Shown: in pieces, positions 54,038 to 62,985 of the stretch | Position numbering within the stretch: position 1 is the first letter of the stretch | Layout: every line of letters starts with the position of its first letter | Assembly (NCBI RefSeq): GCF_036088315.1 | Contig: NZ_CP107996.1 | Span: 434,001 to 498,000 of the forward strand | Length of the DNA stretch: 64,000 bases | Source: Streptomyces sp. NBC_00344 | GTDB taxonomy: Bacteria > Actinomycetota > Actinomycetes > Streptomycetales > Streptomycetaceae | Direction: 5' to 3' | Translations under genes and position numbers: made by a program | Notes under the pieces: model-generated | Told to the model about the DNA's origin: nothing | Seen by the model: only the letters and a program-made list of their open reading frames with translations | The model's database searches: none

Positions 54038-54565
54038 TCAGTGCTCGGGGTGCCCGGCACGCTCCTGATCGGTGTGCCTGGCCCGCCAGTAGGGGTTGTC
54101 GTGCGGCAGGCTGCCGCTCACCCGTCCGTACATGCCGAAAGTCATGAGCAGAACGCCGACCACGAAACTGAACAGGACGTTCTGTATGTGGAAGGCAAGG
54201 AAATTGGAACCGGTGTCGAGCAGGGCGAGATTGACGAACCCGCTGGCCAGGAACGCCACGCCGACGACCATGTTGAGCATCGAGGCGATGTTTCCGCCGA
54301 TGGCGGCGCCTGCCAGCAGCAGTCCACCGATCACGATCGAGATGATACTGAGCGCCCCGTTGGTGTTCAGCCCCATCACCATGTCGCCACCGGTATTGAA
54401 GAAGCCGATCCGGTCGATGAGTCCGAGGATTCCGAAGGCCAGCAGGAACAGCCCCGTGAGTCCGGCGCCGAAGCGATAGACGCGACTGAGTCTGTGGTCG
54501 ACCGGCAGGTGCTCGTTCAGCGCGACATGGTGCCGGGGAGTGCGAAGTGCATGGCCCGTCGCCAT
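54038..54565 (-). CDS. DUF4383-like membrane protein
   Basis: A 175-residue protein with four membrane helices: GAGLTGLFLLAFGILGLIDR, ALSIISIVIGGLLLAGAAIG, MLNMVVGVAFLASGFVNLAL and NVLFSFVVGVLLMTFGMYGR are separate helices. This is the plan of DUF4383 proteins of unknown function. ATG 54565 has a GGAGGAGG site. It is divergent from a methyltransferase gene. Confidence 0.8.
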   Translation of the reverse strand: MATGHALRTPRHHVALNEHLPVDHRLSRVYRFGAGLTGLFLLAFGILGLIDRIGFFNTGGDMVMGLNTNGALSIISIVIGGLLLAGAAIGGNIASMLNMVVGVAFLASGFVNLALLDTGSNFLAFHIQNVLFSFVVGVLLMTFGMYGRVSGSLPHDNPYWRARHTDQERAGHPEH

Positions 54566-54717
54566 CGGTGATCCTCCTCCACGACGGAGACACCCCACCC
54601 GATCGCCACCTCGGGGACGCGTACGAAGCGCCGAAATGCCTCATCTGCTCCTTTTCATGGTATTCGATGGTGCCGCCTGGAGGCCTGCGCGGGAGCATCG
54701 GCTGGGATCATCTCCCC

Positions 54718-55317
54718 ATGGCCCATGACCACACAGATGTCCAGGCGTTCTTCGGCACGCGAGCCGCAGGCTGGGATACGCGCTTCCCTGATGACGGACC
54801 TGCGTTCGCGCGTGCCGTGGCCGATCTGGGGCTTCGTGCGGGAGATGCGGTCCTCGACGCGGGCTGCGGTACCGGCCGGGCCCTGACCCCGCTGCGCCGG
54901 GCGGTGGGACCGGCAGGCCATGTGGTGGGCGTCGACGTGACTCCCGCCATGCTGGAGGCGGCACAGCGCGCCGGACGGCACGGCGAGGCACTGCTGATCC
55001 TCGCCGATGTCGCGCGGCTTCCGCTGCTCACCGAGTCGCTGGATGCGGTGCTCGCGGCAGGGCTGATCGCCCATCTTCCCGAGCCGGAGGCGAATCTCCG
55101 CGAACTGGCCAGAGTGGTGAGGCCCGGAGGTCTGCTGGCCCTTTTCCACCCCATCGGAAGGGCGGCTCTGGCCGCCCGGCAGGGACGCGTCCTCACCGGG
55201 GACGATCAGCGGGCCGAGTCGCGGCTGCGGCCGCTGCTCGCCGCAGCGGGCTGGCAGCTGAGTCGCTATGTCGATGAAAGCGACCGGTTTCTCGCGCTGG
55301 CCGTCCGCCGGGGCTGA
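54718..55317 (+). CDS. SAM-dependent methyltransferase
   Basis: A 199-residue class I methyltransferase. Motif I is AVLDAGCGTGRALTPLR, then GVDVTPAMLEAAQR, then the LILADVARLPLLTESLDAV and RELARVVRPGGLLALFHP blocks of the Methyltransf_11 family. The substrate is unknown. ATG 54718 gives a normal N-terminus (VQAFFGTRAAGWDTRF); longer readings are not family-like. No strong ribosome site is seen, so the start could also be leaderless. Confidence 0.85.
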   Translation: MAHDHTDVQAFFGTRAAGWDTRFPDDGPAFARAVADLGLRAGDAVLDAGCGTGRALTPLRRAVGPAGHVVGVDVTPAMLEAAQRAGRHGEALLILADVARLPLLTESLDAVLAAGLIAHLPEPEANLRELARVVRPGGLLALFHPIGRAALAARQGRVLTGDDQRAESRLRPLLAAAGWQLSRYVDESDRFLALAVRRG

Positions 55318-55456
55318 GTGGCGGCACCGAGCGAACGGCGCCGTACCGCTCCGGGCCGTCCTGTTCTTCGGCTCTTCGGTGTTCCGCCGGGGCCAAGGGG
55401 GAAGAAACGAGGCAAGCGACGGACGGTGCGACCCGCTCCAGGGAGAGGTGGTCCAG

Positions 55457-55747
55457 GTGTTGACCAGGCTCAGAAGAATGTTCGCTGTGGATCCGGACCG
55501 CACTTCGCCGGCCGTGGAACAAGCGGGACGGCAGCACAACATATTCGAGGCCGCGGCCGCCTATGTGTCGGCGTCGGCCCAGGATGATCAGGAGCGTATG
55601 GACCAGGCCGTGGGATGGGTGTCGCCCGAGGCGCTCTCGTTCGGCGTCAGTGAACTGGCCTGCAGGGCGGTCATCGCCCTGGCCCGCGAACGCGACGAGA
55701 GCCCGCAAACGGTGGCTCGTACCCTGCTCGGCCTTCCCGCCGCCTGA
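55457..55747 (+). CDS. Hypothetical small helical protein
   Basis: A 96-residue protein with no signal peptide. The central part is helical (IFEAAAAYVSASAQDDQERMDQAVGWVS), and the C-terminus (ACRAVIALARERDESPQTVARTLLGL) resembles a short helical bundle. I do not recognise it. GTG 55457 follows GGGAGAGG; TTG 55460 and ATG 55478 are alternatives. Confidence 0.55.
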   Translation: MLTRLRRMFAVDPDRTSPAVEQAGRQHNIFEAAAAYVSASAQDDQERMDQAVGWVSPEALSFGVSELACRAVIALARERDESPQTVARTLLGLPAA

Positions 55748-55839
55748 GCCTGTCGCAGCCGTTTCCCCCGCTCAAGCACTCGACGCCGGGGTTACCCACT
55801 GGTTAAGGTGCGCCGACGACTGATCAATCAGGAGGCGGC

Positions 55840-56640
55840 GTGACCGGGACGGACGATGCCAGCGAGGATGCACTTTTTGTGCTGACTGCGGTATTGCTGA
55901 CCCCAGCCCAGTTCCCGAGCGTGCTCGGCGACGACTACCCGGCCGCGTGCGAGGCGCTCGGGCTCGCGCCGTATGCCGAGGGCTACGGAATCGTGCTGGG
56001 CCAGGACGGTGGTGGCGCGAGATGGACCGTGGTCATCGACGACGTATCGCTGGTCGCCGTGGCAATCGCCTCCTGGGACTGCGGAATGGAGTACGACCTC
56101 TCACCGGACGACCGCTCCATCGTCGTCTCGCTGCCGGGCTGGCCCCTCGCCGTCGCCGTCGCGGCGCCGAATGTGCCCGCTCCGCACGATCCCGGCCCCG
56201 AAGCACTGCCCGAAGGCAGCCGGCCACCGCTGACACCGCCCGACACGGAGGAATGGGGGCCCGCTCAACGGCGTCTCGGTGCCGATGAGATCGCCTCGCA
56301 ATGGGCCGCCTGGCGGGAACAGATCGGCGGCGATGAATCCTTCACCACACCTGCCGACAGCGAGGGAAAGCTGTCCGGACCGGCACGCCATGTCATCGAA
56401 GAGCTGCACGCCTATGTGGAGTCCCCGCCGCCGCCGGGACGCGTGCGTTCGTCCTTCGCACCCGACGGGGCACGCACGCTACGGGCCGAGGGTCCTGGCT
56501 GGTCCCTGGTCGCCAGGACCGATGACATCGCGTTCGTGCTGCTCGACGACCAGCCGGGTGAAGTGGTGCCGGTCGGACGCGGAACCGAGCTGCCCGGGTT
56601 GCTGAAGGCGCTGGACTCCCTGGCCGTACGCCCCACCTGA
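55840..56640 (+). CDS. Hypothetical protein
   Basis: A 266-residue acidic soluble protein with alternating hydrophobic strands in two halves, the first ending around SLPGWPLAVAVAAP and the second starting around RTLRAEGPGWSLVARTDDIAFVLLDD. It may have two similar beta-rich domains joined by a Pro-rich linker (about 105-135). I do not recognise a family. The GTG start at 55840 has an excellent AGGAGG site. Confidence 0.65.
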   Translation: MTGTDDASEDALFVLTAVLLTPAQFPSVLGDDYPAACEALGLAPYAEGYGIVLGQDGGGARWTVVIDDVSLVAVAIASWDCGMEYDLSPDDRSIVVSLPGWPLAVAVAAPNVPAPHDPGPEALPEGSRPPLTPPDTEEWGPAQRRLGADEIASQWAAWREQIGGDESFTTPADSEGKLSGPARHVIEELHAYVESPPPPGRVRSSFAPDGARTLRAEGPGWSLVARTDDIAFVLLDDQPGEVVPVGRGTELPGLLKALDSLAVRPT

Positions 56641-56660
56641 GCCCGGGCCGGCCTGGGAGG

Positions 56661-57206
56661 TCAGACCCGCTCCAGGGCCCGGTGCGGACCGGCCGGGAGC
56701 TCGACCCCGATCGGATCGCCCGGCCGCACCACACCACCGGTCACGACCACACTCATGATCCCGGCCTTCCGGACGATGTTGCCCTCGTCGTCGCGCCCGG
56801 CCATCTGCTTGAGCAGACCGTGCTGGAAGGCGTCGATCTGGAGGCACGGGTTGCGCAGCCCCGTGATCTCGACCACCGCCTCGCCGCCGAGGCGCAACAG
56901 CGTGCCGGCCGGCAGCCCGAGCAGATCGATTCCGCCGGTCGTGACGTTCTCACCGAGTTGTCCCGGGCCCACGTCGAACCCCGCGGCACGTGCCTCGTCG
57001 AAAAGCTCCTCATGTATCAGGTGCACCTGGCGGAGATTCGGGCGAGTCGGATCCTGCGCCACCCGTGACCGGTGCTTCACCGTGACACCCGCGTGGATGT
57101 CGCCCTCGACACCCAGCCCCCTCAACAGCGTGATGCTCTCCCGGTTCGGCTTGGTGAAGGTGTACTCACCGTTGCTGCTGACCGTAGTGACCGTGCCACC
57201 CGTCAT
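56661..57206 (-). CDS. MOSC-domain protein
   Basis: A 181-residue stand-alone MOSC domain: LRGLGVEGDIHAG, PNLRQVHLIHEELFDE, GPGQLGENVTTGGIDLLGLPAGTLLRLG, and the block with the family cysteine, VVEITGLRNPCLQIDAFQHGLL. MOSC proteins carry sulfur or handle molybdenum cofactor. It lies about 3 kb from a molybdoenzyme gene but on the other strand. ATG 57206 has GAGGGGG upstream. Confidence 0.88.
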   Translation of the reverse strand: MTGGTVTTVSSNGEYTFTKPNRESITLLRGLGVEGDIHAGVTVKHRSRVAQDPTRPNLRQVHLIHEELFDEARAAGFDVGPGQLGENVTTGGIDLLGLPAGTLLRLGGEAVVEITGLRNPCLQIDAFQHGLLKQMAGRDDEGNIVRKAGIMSVVVTGGVVRPGDPIGVELPAGPHRALERV

Positions 57207-57275
57207 TCGGAAACCCCCTCGGTGTACCGGTGATCGTCCGCCGACGATAGCCCGGCAGGTTCGAGGCGAGCGGCG

Positions 57276-57458
57276 TCAGCGGCCGATCTCCTTACGGGTG
57301 ATCCGGCGCAGCCTCCGGCGCTGACTGGAGTCGAGCAGCAGATAGGCGACCACGGGCACACCGATCAGCACCAGCAGGGCGGGGAAGAAGCCGATCAGGG
57401 GAATCAGGATGATTCCGGCGACCACGCCTCCGACGGCGATCATTGCGGGCTTGGACAT
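57276..57458 (-). CDS. Small two-helix membrane protein
   Basis: A 60-residue protein with two hydrophobic helices (MIAVGGVVAGIILIPLIGF and FPALLVLIGVPVVAYLLLD) and a very basic C-terminus (SSQRRRLRRITRKE). ATG 57458 has a strong GGAGG site nine bases upstream. Function is unknown. It lies between the desaturase and MOSC genes on the same strand. Confidence 0.7.
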   Translation of the reverse strand: MSKPAMIAVGGVVAGIILIPLIGFFPALLVLIGVPVVAYLLLDSSQRRRLRRITRKEIGR

Positions 57459-57537
57459 CTTGGACGCCTCCTCGGTGGCTGCTGCCACCCTCTGACTGCT
57501 AGAACGCACGGACACGCCCCACGGTTCCGCCGACCGG

Positions 57538-58596
57538 TCATCCACGGCCCGTGCGCAGCGGTTCACCGACCTGGTGCATATGTGTCAGCGCCTGCCGGTA
57601 CGAGTCGATCAGCGAGGTCTGCGTGTAGGGGATGCCCAGTGCTCGGCAGTGCTCGATGACCAGCGGCTGAGCGTGCCGCAGATGGGGCCGCGGCATGCTC
57701 GGGAAGAGGTGGTGCTCTATCTGGTAGTTCAGACCGCCGAGCAGCCAGTCGGTGAACACTCCCCCGCGCACGTTCCGCGAGGTCAGCACCTGTCGCTGCA
57801 GATGTCCCCAGCGCTCGCCGGCCGGGTCGGGCATCTCCATGCCCTTGTGGTTCGGCGCGAAGGTCATGCCGAGGTGAAGGCCGAACAGTGCATGGTGCAG
57901 CAGCGCGAAGACGATGGCCTTGCCGGGCGACATGACCATCAGCAGCAAGCCGGCGTACCCGGCGAGGTGGGTGATGAGCAGCAGTCCCTCGACGGCCCGT
58001 TCGCGGGGCGCCTGACGGCAGTCGTCCTTGGCGAGCACCGTTCGGAACCCGTAGACCTTGAGGGCGATGCCTTCGAGCAGGAGCAACGGGAAGAACAGGC
58101 GGGCCTGGTTACGGGTGAGCCAGCGTGCGAGGCCCTCCCGCTGCGATGCCTGGTTCTGTGTCCAGACCATGACGCCGACCCCGACATCGGGGTCCTTGTC
58201 CACGTGGTTGGGGTTGGCGTGGTGCCGGTTGTGCTTGTCGTTCCACCAGCTGTAGCTCATGCCGAGCAGCAGATCGCTGTGAAAGAGGCCGACAGCCCTG
58301 CTCACCCTGCGGTCGCCGGATATCTGCGCATGTCCTGCGTCATGCCCGAAGAAGGCGGTACGCGACCAGAGAACTGCCAGCGGGAGGGCCGCCGCGAGGG
58401 TCCACCAGGAGTCACCGGTGAAAGCCATGGCAGTGACCGTCGCGGCAAGGGCGACCAGGTTGGCGGCCATGCTGACGATGTACCAGCGGGTGCGCCGCGC
58501 CAGCAGTCCGTGCGCCTTCACCGTCCTCAGCAAGGGGGCGAAATCACTGCCCGTCCGCTGCTCCGGTCCAACCAGCAGCGAGGCTGTGTGCGGCAT
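57538..58596 (-). CDS. Membrane fatty acid desaturase (acyl-lipid type)
   Basis: A 352-residue enzyme with four to six membrane helices. The three histidine boxes are HDAGH (85-89), HNRHH (122-126) and QIEHH near residue 297, the set of front-end delta-6-like acyl-lipid desaturases. They bind a di-iron centre that inserts a double bond into membrane lipids with ferredoxin or similar donors. ATG 58596 has a CGGAGA site. Cold-induced membrane change would be a natural role; no cytochrome b5 domain is fused. Confidence 0.9.
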   Translation of the reverse strand: MPHTASLLVGPEQRTGSDFAPLLRTVKAHGLLARRTRWYIVSMAANLVALAATVTAMAFTGDSWWTLAAALPLAVLWSRTAFFGHDAGHAQISGDRRVSRAVGLFHSDLLLGMSYSWWNDKHNRHHANPNHVDKDPDVGVGVMVWTQNQASQREGLARWLTRNQARLFFPLLLLEGIALKVYGFRTVLAKDDCRQAPRERAVEGLLLITHLAGYAGLLLMVMSPGKAIVFALLHHALFGLHLGMTFAPNHKGMEMPDPAGERWGHLQRQVLTSRNVRGGVFTDWLLGGLNYQIEHHLFPSMPRPHLRHAQPLVIEHCRALGIPYTQTSLIDSYRQALTHMHQVGEPLRTGRG

Positions 58597-59061
58597 ATCG
58601 GTCTCCGGTCTGTTGGGCCATGCGCTGACCTCATGAAACGTATGGCCCAGTGACGCCGGAACCCATGGCGCCACCACCCGGAAAGGAGAGGGGGAACCCC
58701 CCTGCCGCGGTAGTGGTGCTGCCACCAACGCGAGCCTGCGGGCACCGCGTCGCATCGTGGAGGCGTACGCCGGGATCCGTCGGGTGAGGCACCTTCGGCG
58801 ACCCGGTCCGGCGCCGCCGGCCGGCCTTCGCCGGACGGGGTGCGGCAACCCTCCTACGCCCGTAGACCTCTTCCGCCACACCAGCCCGCGTCGTACCGTA
58901 GGGCCCGCGAGACTCTTGCACGGTCGTCGGGCGCAGGGAGTCGGGAATGCCGGAGGGATCGGGTTCTGGTCCAGGAGGCGAAGCCATCGCACACGGGTGG
59001 TGGGGGCGGGTGAAGCCGAAGCGGACCGGGTCGACGAGGACGTACACCCCCGGACACCCTC
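58597..59061. other. Region without intact genes
   Basis: About 465 bases upstream of the desaturase and of the remnant genes. It has the usual GC content but no frame with credible codon use, ribosome site or family match. It is probably the desaturase promoter region plus decayed sequence. Confidence 0.4.
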
Positions 59062-59244
59062 GTGATGATGGCGGTGACCATCTCCGCATTCGTCCCGGCG
59101 CCGCCGGCCGCCGCCGGATTTTCCGCCTTCGGCTTCGTCCCGGAGCTCACACCTCCCGTGTCCTACGCGGGTCCGGTCGTCGGCGGGTGGATGCTGACCG
59201 GTGTCGCGGTGCTCGCGATGGTGGCGCGCAGGCATCCGGAACGG
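59062..59244 (+). pseudogene. C-terminal fragment of a membrane transporter (possibly APC type)
   Basis: In frame 1 the sequence reads MAVTISAFVPAPPAAAG, FVPELTPPVSYAGPVVGG and WMLTGVAVLAMVARRHPER, two hydrophobic helices ending in a basic tail as at the end of amino-acid permeases. The frame is open only from 59014, so the main body of the gene is missing. After ARRHPER the frame loses coding character where the acetamidase fragment begins in frame 3. Confidence 0.45.
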
Positions 59245-59249
59245 CCGGC

Positions 59250-59441
59250 GCCTACGGTCTGTCCGAACCCCACGCCTACCAACTCGTGTCACAGGCGGGT
59301 GAGGCACCGCTCGCCAATGTCTGTGACACCAACTACACCTGTGTCGCGAAGATCCGCAAGGAATGGCTGCCCCCGGGCGAGCCCCACCGCGCCTTGCACC
59401 GGCATCTCCGCGACACGGTGGCCGCACTCACCCACCTCTGA
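59250..59441 (+). pseudogene. C-terminal fragment of an acetamidase/formamidase-like gene
   Basis: In frame 3 AYGLSEPHAYQLVSQAGEAP, then LANVCDTNYTCVAKIRKEWL and a short tail run to TGA 59441. This resembles the conserved end of FmdA/AmdA acetamidases (GLS-x-x-x-AYxLxS followed by the I-V-D or N-V-C-D segment). No start or N-terminal domain exists, so this is a remnant, probably joined to the transporter fragment by a deletion. Confidence 0.55.
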
Positions 59442-59466
59442 TTCCCCCACCCTTCAGGAGGCTTCC

Positions 59467-60063
59467 ATGACACGCACTGGATCGGGCCCCGGCCGCAGAC
59501 GGATTCTTCAGGGCGCAGCACTGGCCGCGACCGGGCTCCTGTTACCCGCCACCCGCGCTGATGCCGGCACCGCCGCGGTCGACTACCCGTCCGCCCACTG
59601 GAACCCCGCTTCCACCTCCAACTACAGCGCGTCAAGCCGGCCTTCCACGTATGCCGTCGACCGCGTGGTCATCCACGTCACCCAGGAGACCTTCGGCAAT
59701 ACACTGGGAATCTTCCAGAATCCCGCGAAAGCGGTCTCCGCCCACTATGTGGTGCGCTCGGCGGACGGCTACATCGCGCAGTGCGTACGTGAGCACGACA
59801 TCGCCTGGCACGCCGGGAACTGGAACTACAACACCCGCAGTATCGGGATCGAGCACGAGGGCTGGGTCGACCAGCCCGCGTACTTCACCGATGCCCTGTA
59901 CACCCAGTCGGCGGCGCTGACCGCCTCCGTCTGCGAGCGGTACGGCATCCCGAAGGACCGGACCCACATCATCGGACATGTCGAAGTGCCGGGAACCGAC
60001 CACACGGACCCCGGCCCCCTCTGGGACTGGGTGCGCTACATCCGGCTGGTCAACGGCGTCTGA
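59467..60063 (+). CDS. Tat-exported N-acetylmuramoyl-L-alanine amidase
   Basis: A 198-residue enzyme. The Tat signal is RRRILQGAALAATGLLLPATRADA. The amidase-2/PGRP fold follows: RVVIHVTQETFGNTLG with the first zinc histidine, SAHYVVRSADGYIAQCV, DIAWHAGNWNYNTRSIGIEHEG across two segments, and IGHVEVPGTDHTDPG with the last histidine and the Asp/Cys-position residue. It would cut the bond between muramic acid and the stem peptide in the cell wall. ATG 59467 has an AGGAGG site. It precedes a GAF regulator gene by 73 bases on the same strand. Confidence 0.9.
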   Translation: MTRTGSGPGRRRILQGAALAATGLLLPATRADAGTAAVDYPSAHWNPASTSNYSASSRPSTYAVDRVVIHVTQETFGNTLGIFQNPAKAVSAHYVVRSADGYIAQCVREHDIAWHAGNWNYNTRSIGIEHEGWVDQPAYFTDALYTQSAALTASVCERYGIPKDRTHIIGHVEVPGTDHTDPGPLWDWVRYIRLVNGV

Positions 60064-60136
60064 CGCCGGGGTCCTTGCCGATGCGCTCCACCGCGACGAC
60101 GATGTCAGGACCGACACCGTCGTCCGGGAGGCCCGG

Positions 60137-61390
60137 TTGACCGATCCATGGGTGGCCCTGCGGAGCGGCGCCGACCCCGCGCAGCGCCGCAGGACACTGC
60201 ATGGCGCCTACGAGGCGTTCGCCTCCAGGGGCCGGGTCGAGCGCCCGGTGCGGACCGTGGTGGCCGCCTCCTGGCAGCGCTCCTCGCGTGCGCGGGTCAG
60301 CAGGGAGGGTGCGGCAGGCACCCAGCTGCCGGCGGATGAACTCGCCGCGTACCGCGACGGGCATCCGCTGGCCCGGGTGATGCCGCTCTTCCGGGAACTG
60401 ATGGGCGCCTACGCCATGGACGGCGAGCATCTGATCGCCGTGTGCGACGCACACGGCCGGCTGCTCTGGGTGGAGGGACATGCGGGCGCCCGGCGGGAGG
60501 CCGGCCGGATGAACTTCGTCCCCGGAGCGTCCTGGGCGGAGACGGCCACCGGGACCAACGCGCCGGGCACGGCGATCGCCGTCGACCGTCCTGTGCAGAT
60601 CTTCGCGGCCGAGCACTTCCAGCGGCCCGTCCACTCGTGGACCTGTGCCGCCGCGCCCATTCACGATCCGTCCACCGGACGGCTCATCGGCGCGGTGGAC
60701 ATCACCGGCGGCGACCGGCTCGCCCATCCGCACAGCCTGGCGTTCATCGGCGCGGTCGCGCGGGCCGCCGAGTCGCAGCTCGCGCTCCTCGCGCCGGCCC
60801 CCACGACCGGGGCGATGCAGCTGTCGGTGCTGGGGCGGGACGAGGGGCTGCTCGTGGCGGACGGCCGGAAGCTCGTGCTCAGCCGCAGACACAGCGAGCT
60901 GCTCACCCTGCTCGCACAGCGGCCTGACGGTGTGACGGGGGACGAGCTGCTGGTGGATCTGTACGAAGACGAGTCGGTCACCCCGGTCACGCTGCGCGCG
61001 GAAATGTTCAGACTGCGCGGACAGCTCGGCGCGGATCTGCTGCGGTCGCGCCCGTACCGATTGGCCGCACCTCTCGTCACGGACTTCGACCAGGTGCGGC
61101 GCCGGCTGGCATCGGGCGCTCTGGCCTCCGCCATGAGCGGCTATCCGGGACCCTTGCTGCCCGGGTCGCCGGCACCCGGGGTGGCGCGGCTGCGACGCAG
61201 GATCTCGGATCAGTTGCGGGCGGCGCTGATAGCCCGCGCCGACCCCGCACTGCTGGCGGACTGGGCGTACAGCCCATGGGGCGAGGACGATCTGCCCGTC
61301 TGGCGCGCCTTCGCGTCCGCCCTGCCGCCTCCGCAGCGCCAGGTCGCTCTCGAGCGCCTGCGGGAGCTGGACATCCGGCAGAGCGGCTGA
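60137..61390 (+). CDS. GAF-domain transcriptional regulator
   Basis: A 417-residue protein. Helical N-terminus (1-90), GAF domain about 90-235 (VCDAHGRLLWVEGHAGARRE, FVPGASWAETATGTNAPGTA), then a winged-helix-like domain about 270-345 (RRHSELLTLLAQRPDGVTGDELLVDLYEDE) and a helical tail. The layout resembles AcoR-type regulators that lack the sigma-54 ATPase domain and stand next to aldehyde dehydrogenase genes. TTG 60137 follows GGGAGG. The next gene, 125 bases on, is an aldehyde dehydrogenase, its likely target. Confidence 0.82.
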   Translation: MTDPWVALRSGADPAQRRRTLHGAYEAFASRGRVERPVRTVVAASWQRSSRARVSREGAAGTQLPADELAAYRDGHPLARVMPLFRELMGAYAMDGEHLIAVCDAHGRLLWVEGHAGARREAGRMNFVPGASWAETATGTNAPGTAIAVDRPVQIFAAEHFQRPVHSWTCAAAPIHDPSTGRLIGAVDITGGDRLAHPHSLAFIGAVARAAESQLALLAPAPTTGAMQLSVLGRDEGLLVADGRKLVLSRRHSELLTLLAQRPDGVTGDELLVDLYEDESVTPVTLRAEMFRLRGQLGADLLRSRPYRLAAPLVTDFDQVRRRLASGALASAMSGYPGPLLPGSPAPGVARLRRRISDQLRAALIARADPALLADWAYSPWGEDDLPVWRAFASALPPPQRQVALERLRELDIRQSG

Positions 61391-61515
61391 GGGATCCGGG
61401 CCCCCGACTGCCCCGTCCCGCACTGCGAAGACTCCGGAACCTCCTTACTGTCACTTCATGGAGCACCGCAGGGGCGTGCCCGGCATGACCGAGCGCCCGA
61501 CCCGGAGGAGTCTGC

Positions 61516-62985
61516 ATGCCTGAGCTGTTCATCGGCGGCACCTGGACCGCCGCAGCCGGGGGGCAGGTACGCGAGATCCGCTGCCCCGCCGACGGCACCC
61601 TGGTGGCGACCGTGGACGAGGCGGGGGCGGAGGATGCCGCTGCCGCCATCGCCGCCGCGCGTGAGGCCTTCGACCGCGGACCCTGGCCGTCGACACCCGC
61701 GGCCGAGCGGGCCGCCCTGTTGCTGCGCGTCGCCGCTCTGCTGGAGCGGGACAAGGACACGCTCGCCCGCGCCGAATCCCTGGACACCGGGAAGCGGCTC
61801 GTGGAGAGCGAGTACGACATGGACGACATCGCCAACTGCTTCCGCTACTTCGGGAACCTGGTGGCGGCGGGCGGCACCGACCGGATCGTCGACACCGGCG
61901 ACCCCGGCGTGGACAGCCGCGTGGTGCACGAGCCGGTCGGTGTCTGCACACTCATCACTCCGTGGAACTACCCCCTGCTGCAGACCGCCTGGAAGGTCGC
62001 ACCCGCGCTCGGCGCGGGCAACACCTTTGTGCTCAAGCCCAGCGAGCTGACCCCCCATACCGCCATCATCCTGATGCGGCTGCTGGCGGAAGCAGGCCTG
62101 CCGGGCGGGGTCGCGAACCTCGTCCTGGGAGCGGGGCCGACCGCCGGGGCGCCGCTGAGTGAGGACCCGCGGGTCGACATGGTCTCGTTCACCGGCGGTC
62201 TGGTCACGGGACGCCGCATCATGGCGGCTGCCGCGCCCACGGTGAAGAAGGTCGCCCTTGAGCTGGGCGGCAAGAATCCCAACATCGTCTTCGCCGACGC
62301 CGAATACGAGGCGGCCGTCGACTACGCGCTCACCGCGGTGTTCCTGCACTCGGGCCAGGTGTGTTCGGCCGGGGCGCGACTTCTGGTCCAGGACGAGCTG
62401 CACGACCGTTTCGTCGACGACGTGGTGGAGCGGGCCCGGGCGATCCCGCTGGGCGGGCCGTTCGACGAGAACGCCCGCACCGGACCGCTGATCTCCGCCG
62501 GCCACCGCGACAAGGTCGAGACCTATGTGGCCGCCGGTCTTGCCGAGGGCGCCGTGCTGCGCTGCGGCGGGGCACGCCCCGACGACCCGGCGCTGAGCGA
62601 CGGCTTCTACTACCTGCCGACGGTGCTGGACGAGTGCACCCCCGGGATGTCCGTGGTGCGGGACGAGTCGTTCGGCCCGGTGCTCACCGTCGAGCGGTTC
62701 CGTGACGAGGACGAGGCCGTCGCCCTCGCCAACGACACGGTCTACGGTCTGTCGGGCGGGGTCTGGTCACAGGATGTCGGCAAGGCCCACCGGGTGGCGT
62801 CCCGGATGCGCGCGGGCACCGTATGGATCAACGACTTCCAGCCGTATGTGCCCCAGGCGGAATGGGGCGGGATGAAGCAGTCCGGGTTCGGCCGCGAGCT
62901 GGGGCCGGCAGGACTGGCGGAGTACCAGGAAGCCAAACACATCTGGCGCAATCTCTCTCCGAAGCCGCTGAGGTGGTTCGAGTGA
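61516..62985 (+). CDS. Aldehyde dehydrogenase, betaine-aldehyde type
   Basis: A 489-residue NAD-dependent dehydrogenase. The NAD-binding block is LITPWNYPLLQ, the general-base glutamate is in VALELGGKNP and the catalytic cysteine in HSGQVCSAGARLL. The C-terminus has DFQPYVPQAEWGGMKQSGFG, as in betaine aldehyde or aminoaldehyde dehydrogenases. It would oxidise an amine-derived aldehyde to the acid. ATG 61516 has a GGAGGAG site. Its stop overlaps the permease start (GTGA), so the two are coupled. Confidence 0.92.
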   Translation: MPELFIGGTWTAAAGGQVREIRCPADGTLVATVDEAGAEDAAAAIAAAREAFDRGPWPSTPAAERAALLLRVAALLERDKDTLARAESLDTGKRLVESEYDMDDIANCFRYFGNLVAAGGTDRIVDTGDPGVDSRVVHEPVGVCTLITPWNYPLLQTAWKVAPALGAGNTFVLKPSELTPHTAIILMRLLAEAGLPGGVANLVLGAGPTAGAPLSEDPRVDMVSFTGGLVTGRRIMAAAAPTVKKVALELGGKNPNIVFADAEYEAAVDYALTAVFLHSGQVCSAGARLLVQDELHDRFVDDVVERARAIPLGGPFDENARTGPLISAGHRDKVETYVAAGLAEGAVLRCGGARPDDPALSDGFYYLPTVLDECTPGMSVVRDESFGPVLTVERFRDEDEAVALANDTVYGLSGGVWSQDVGKAHRVASRMRAGTVWINDFQPYVPQAEWGGMKQSGFGRELGPAGLAEYQEAKHIWRNLSPKPLRWFE

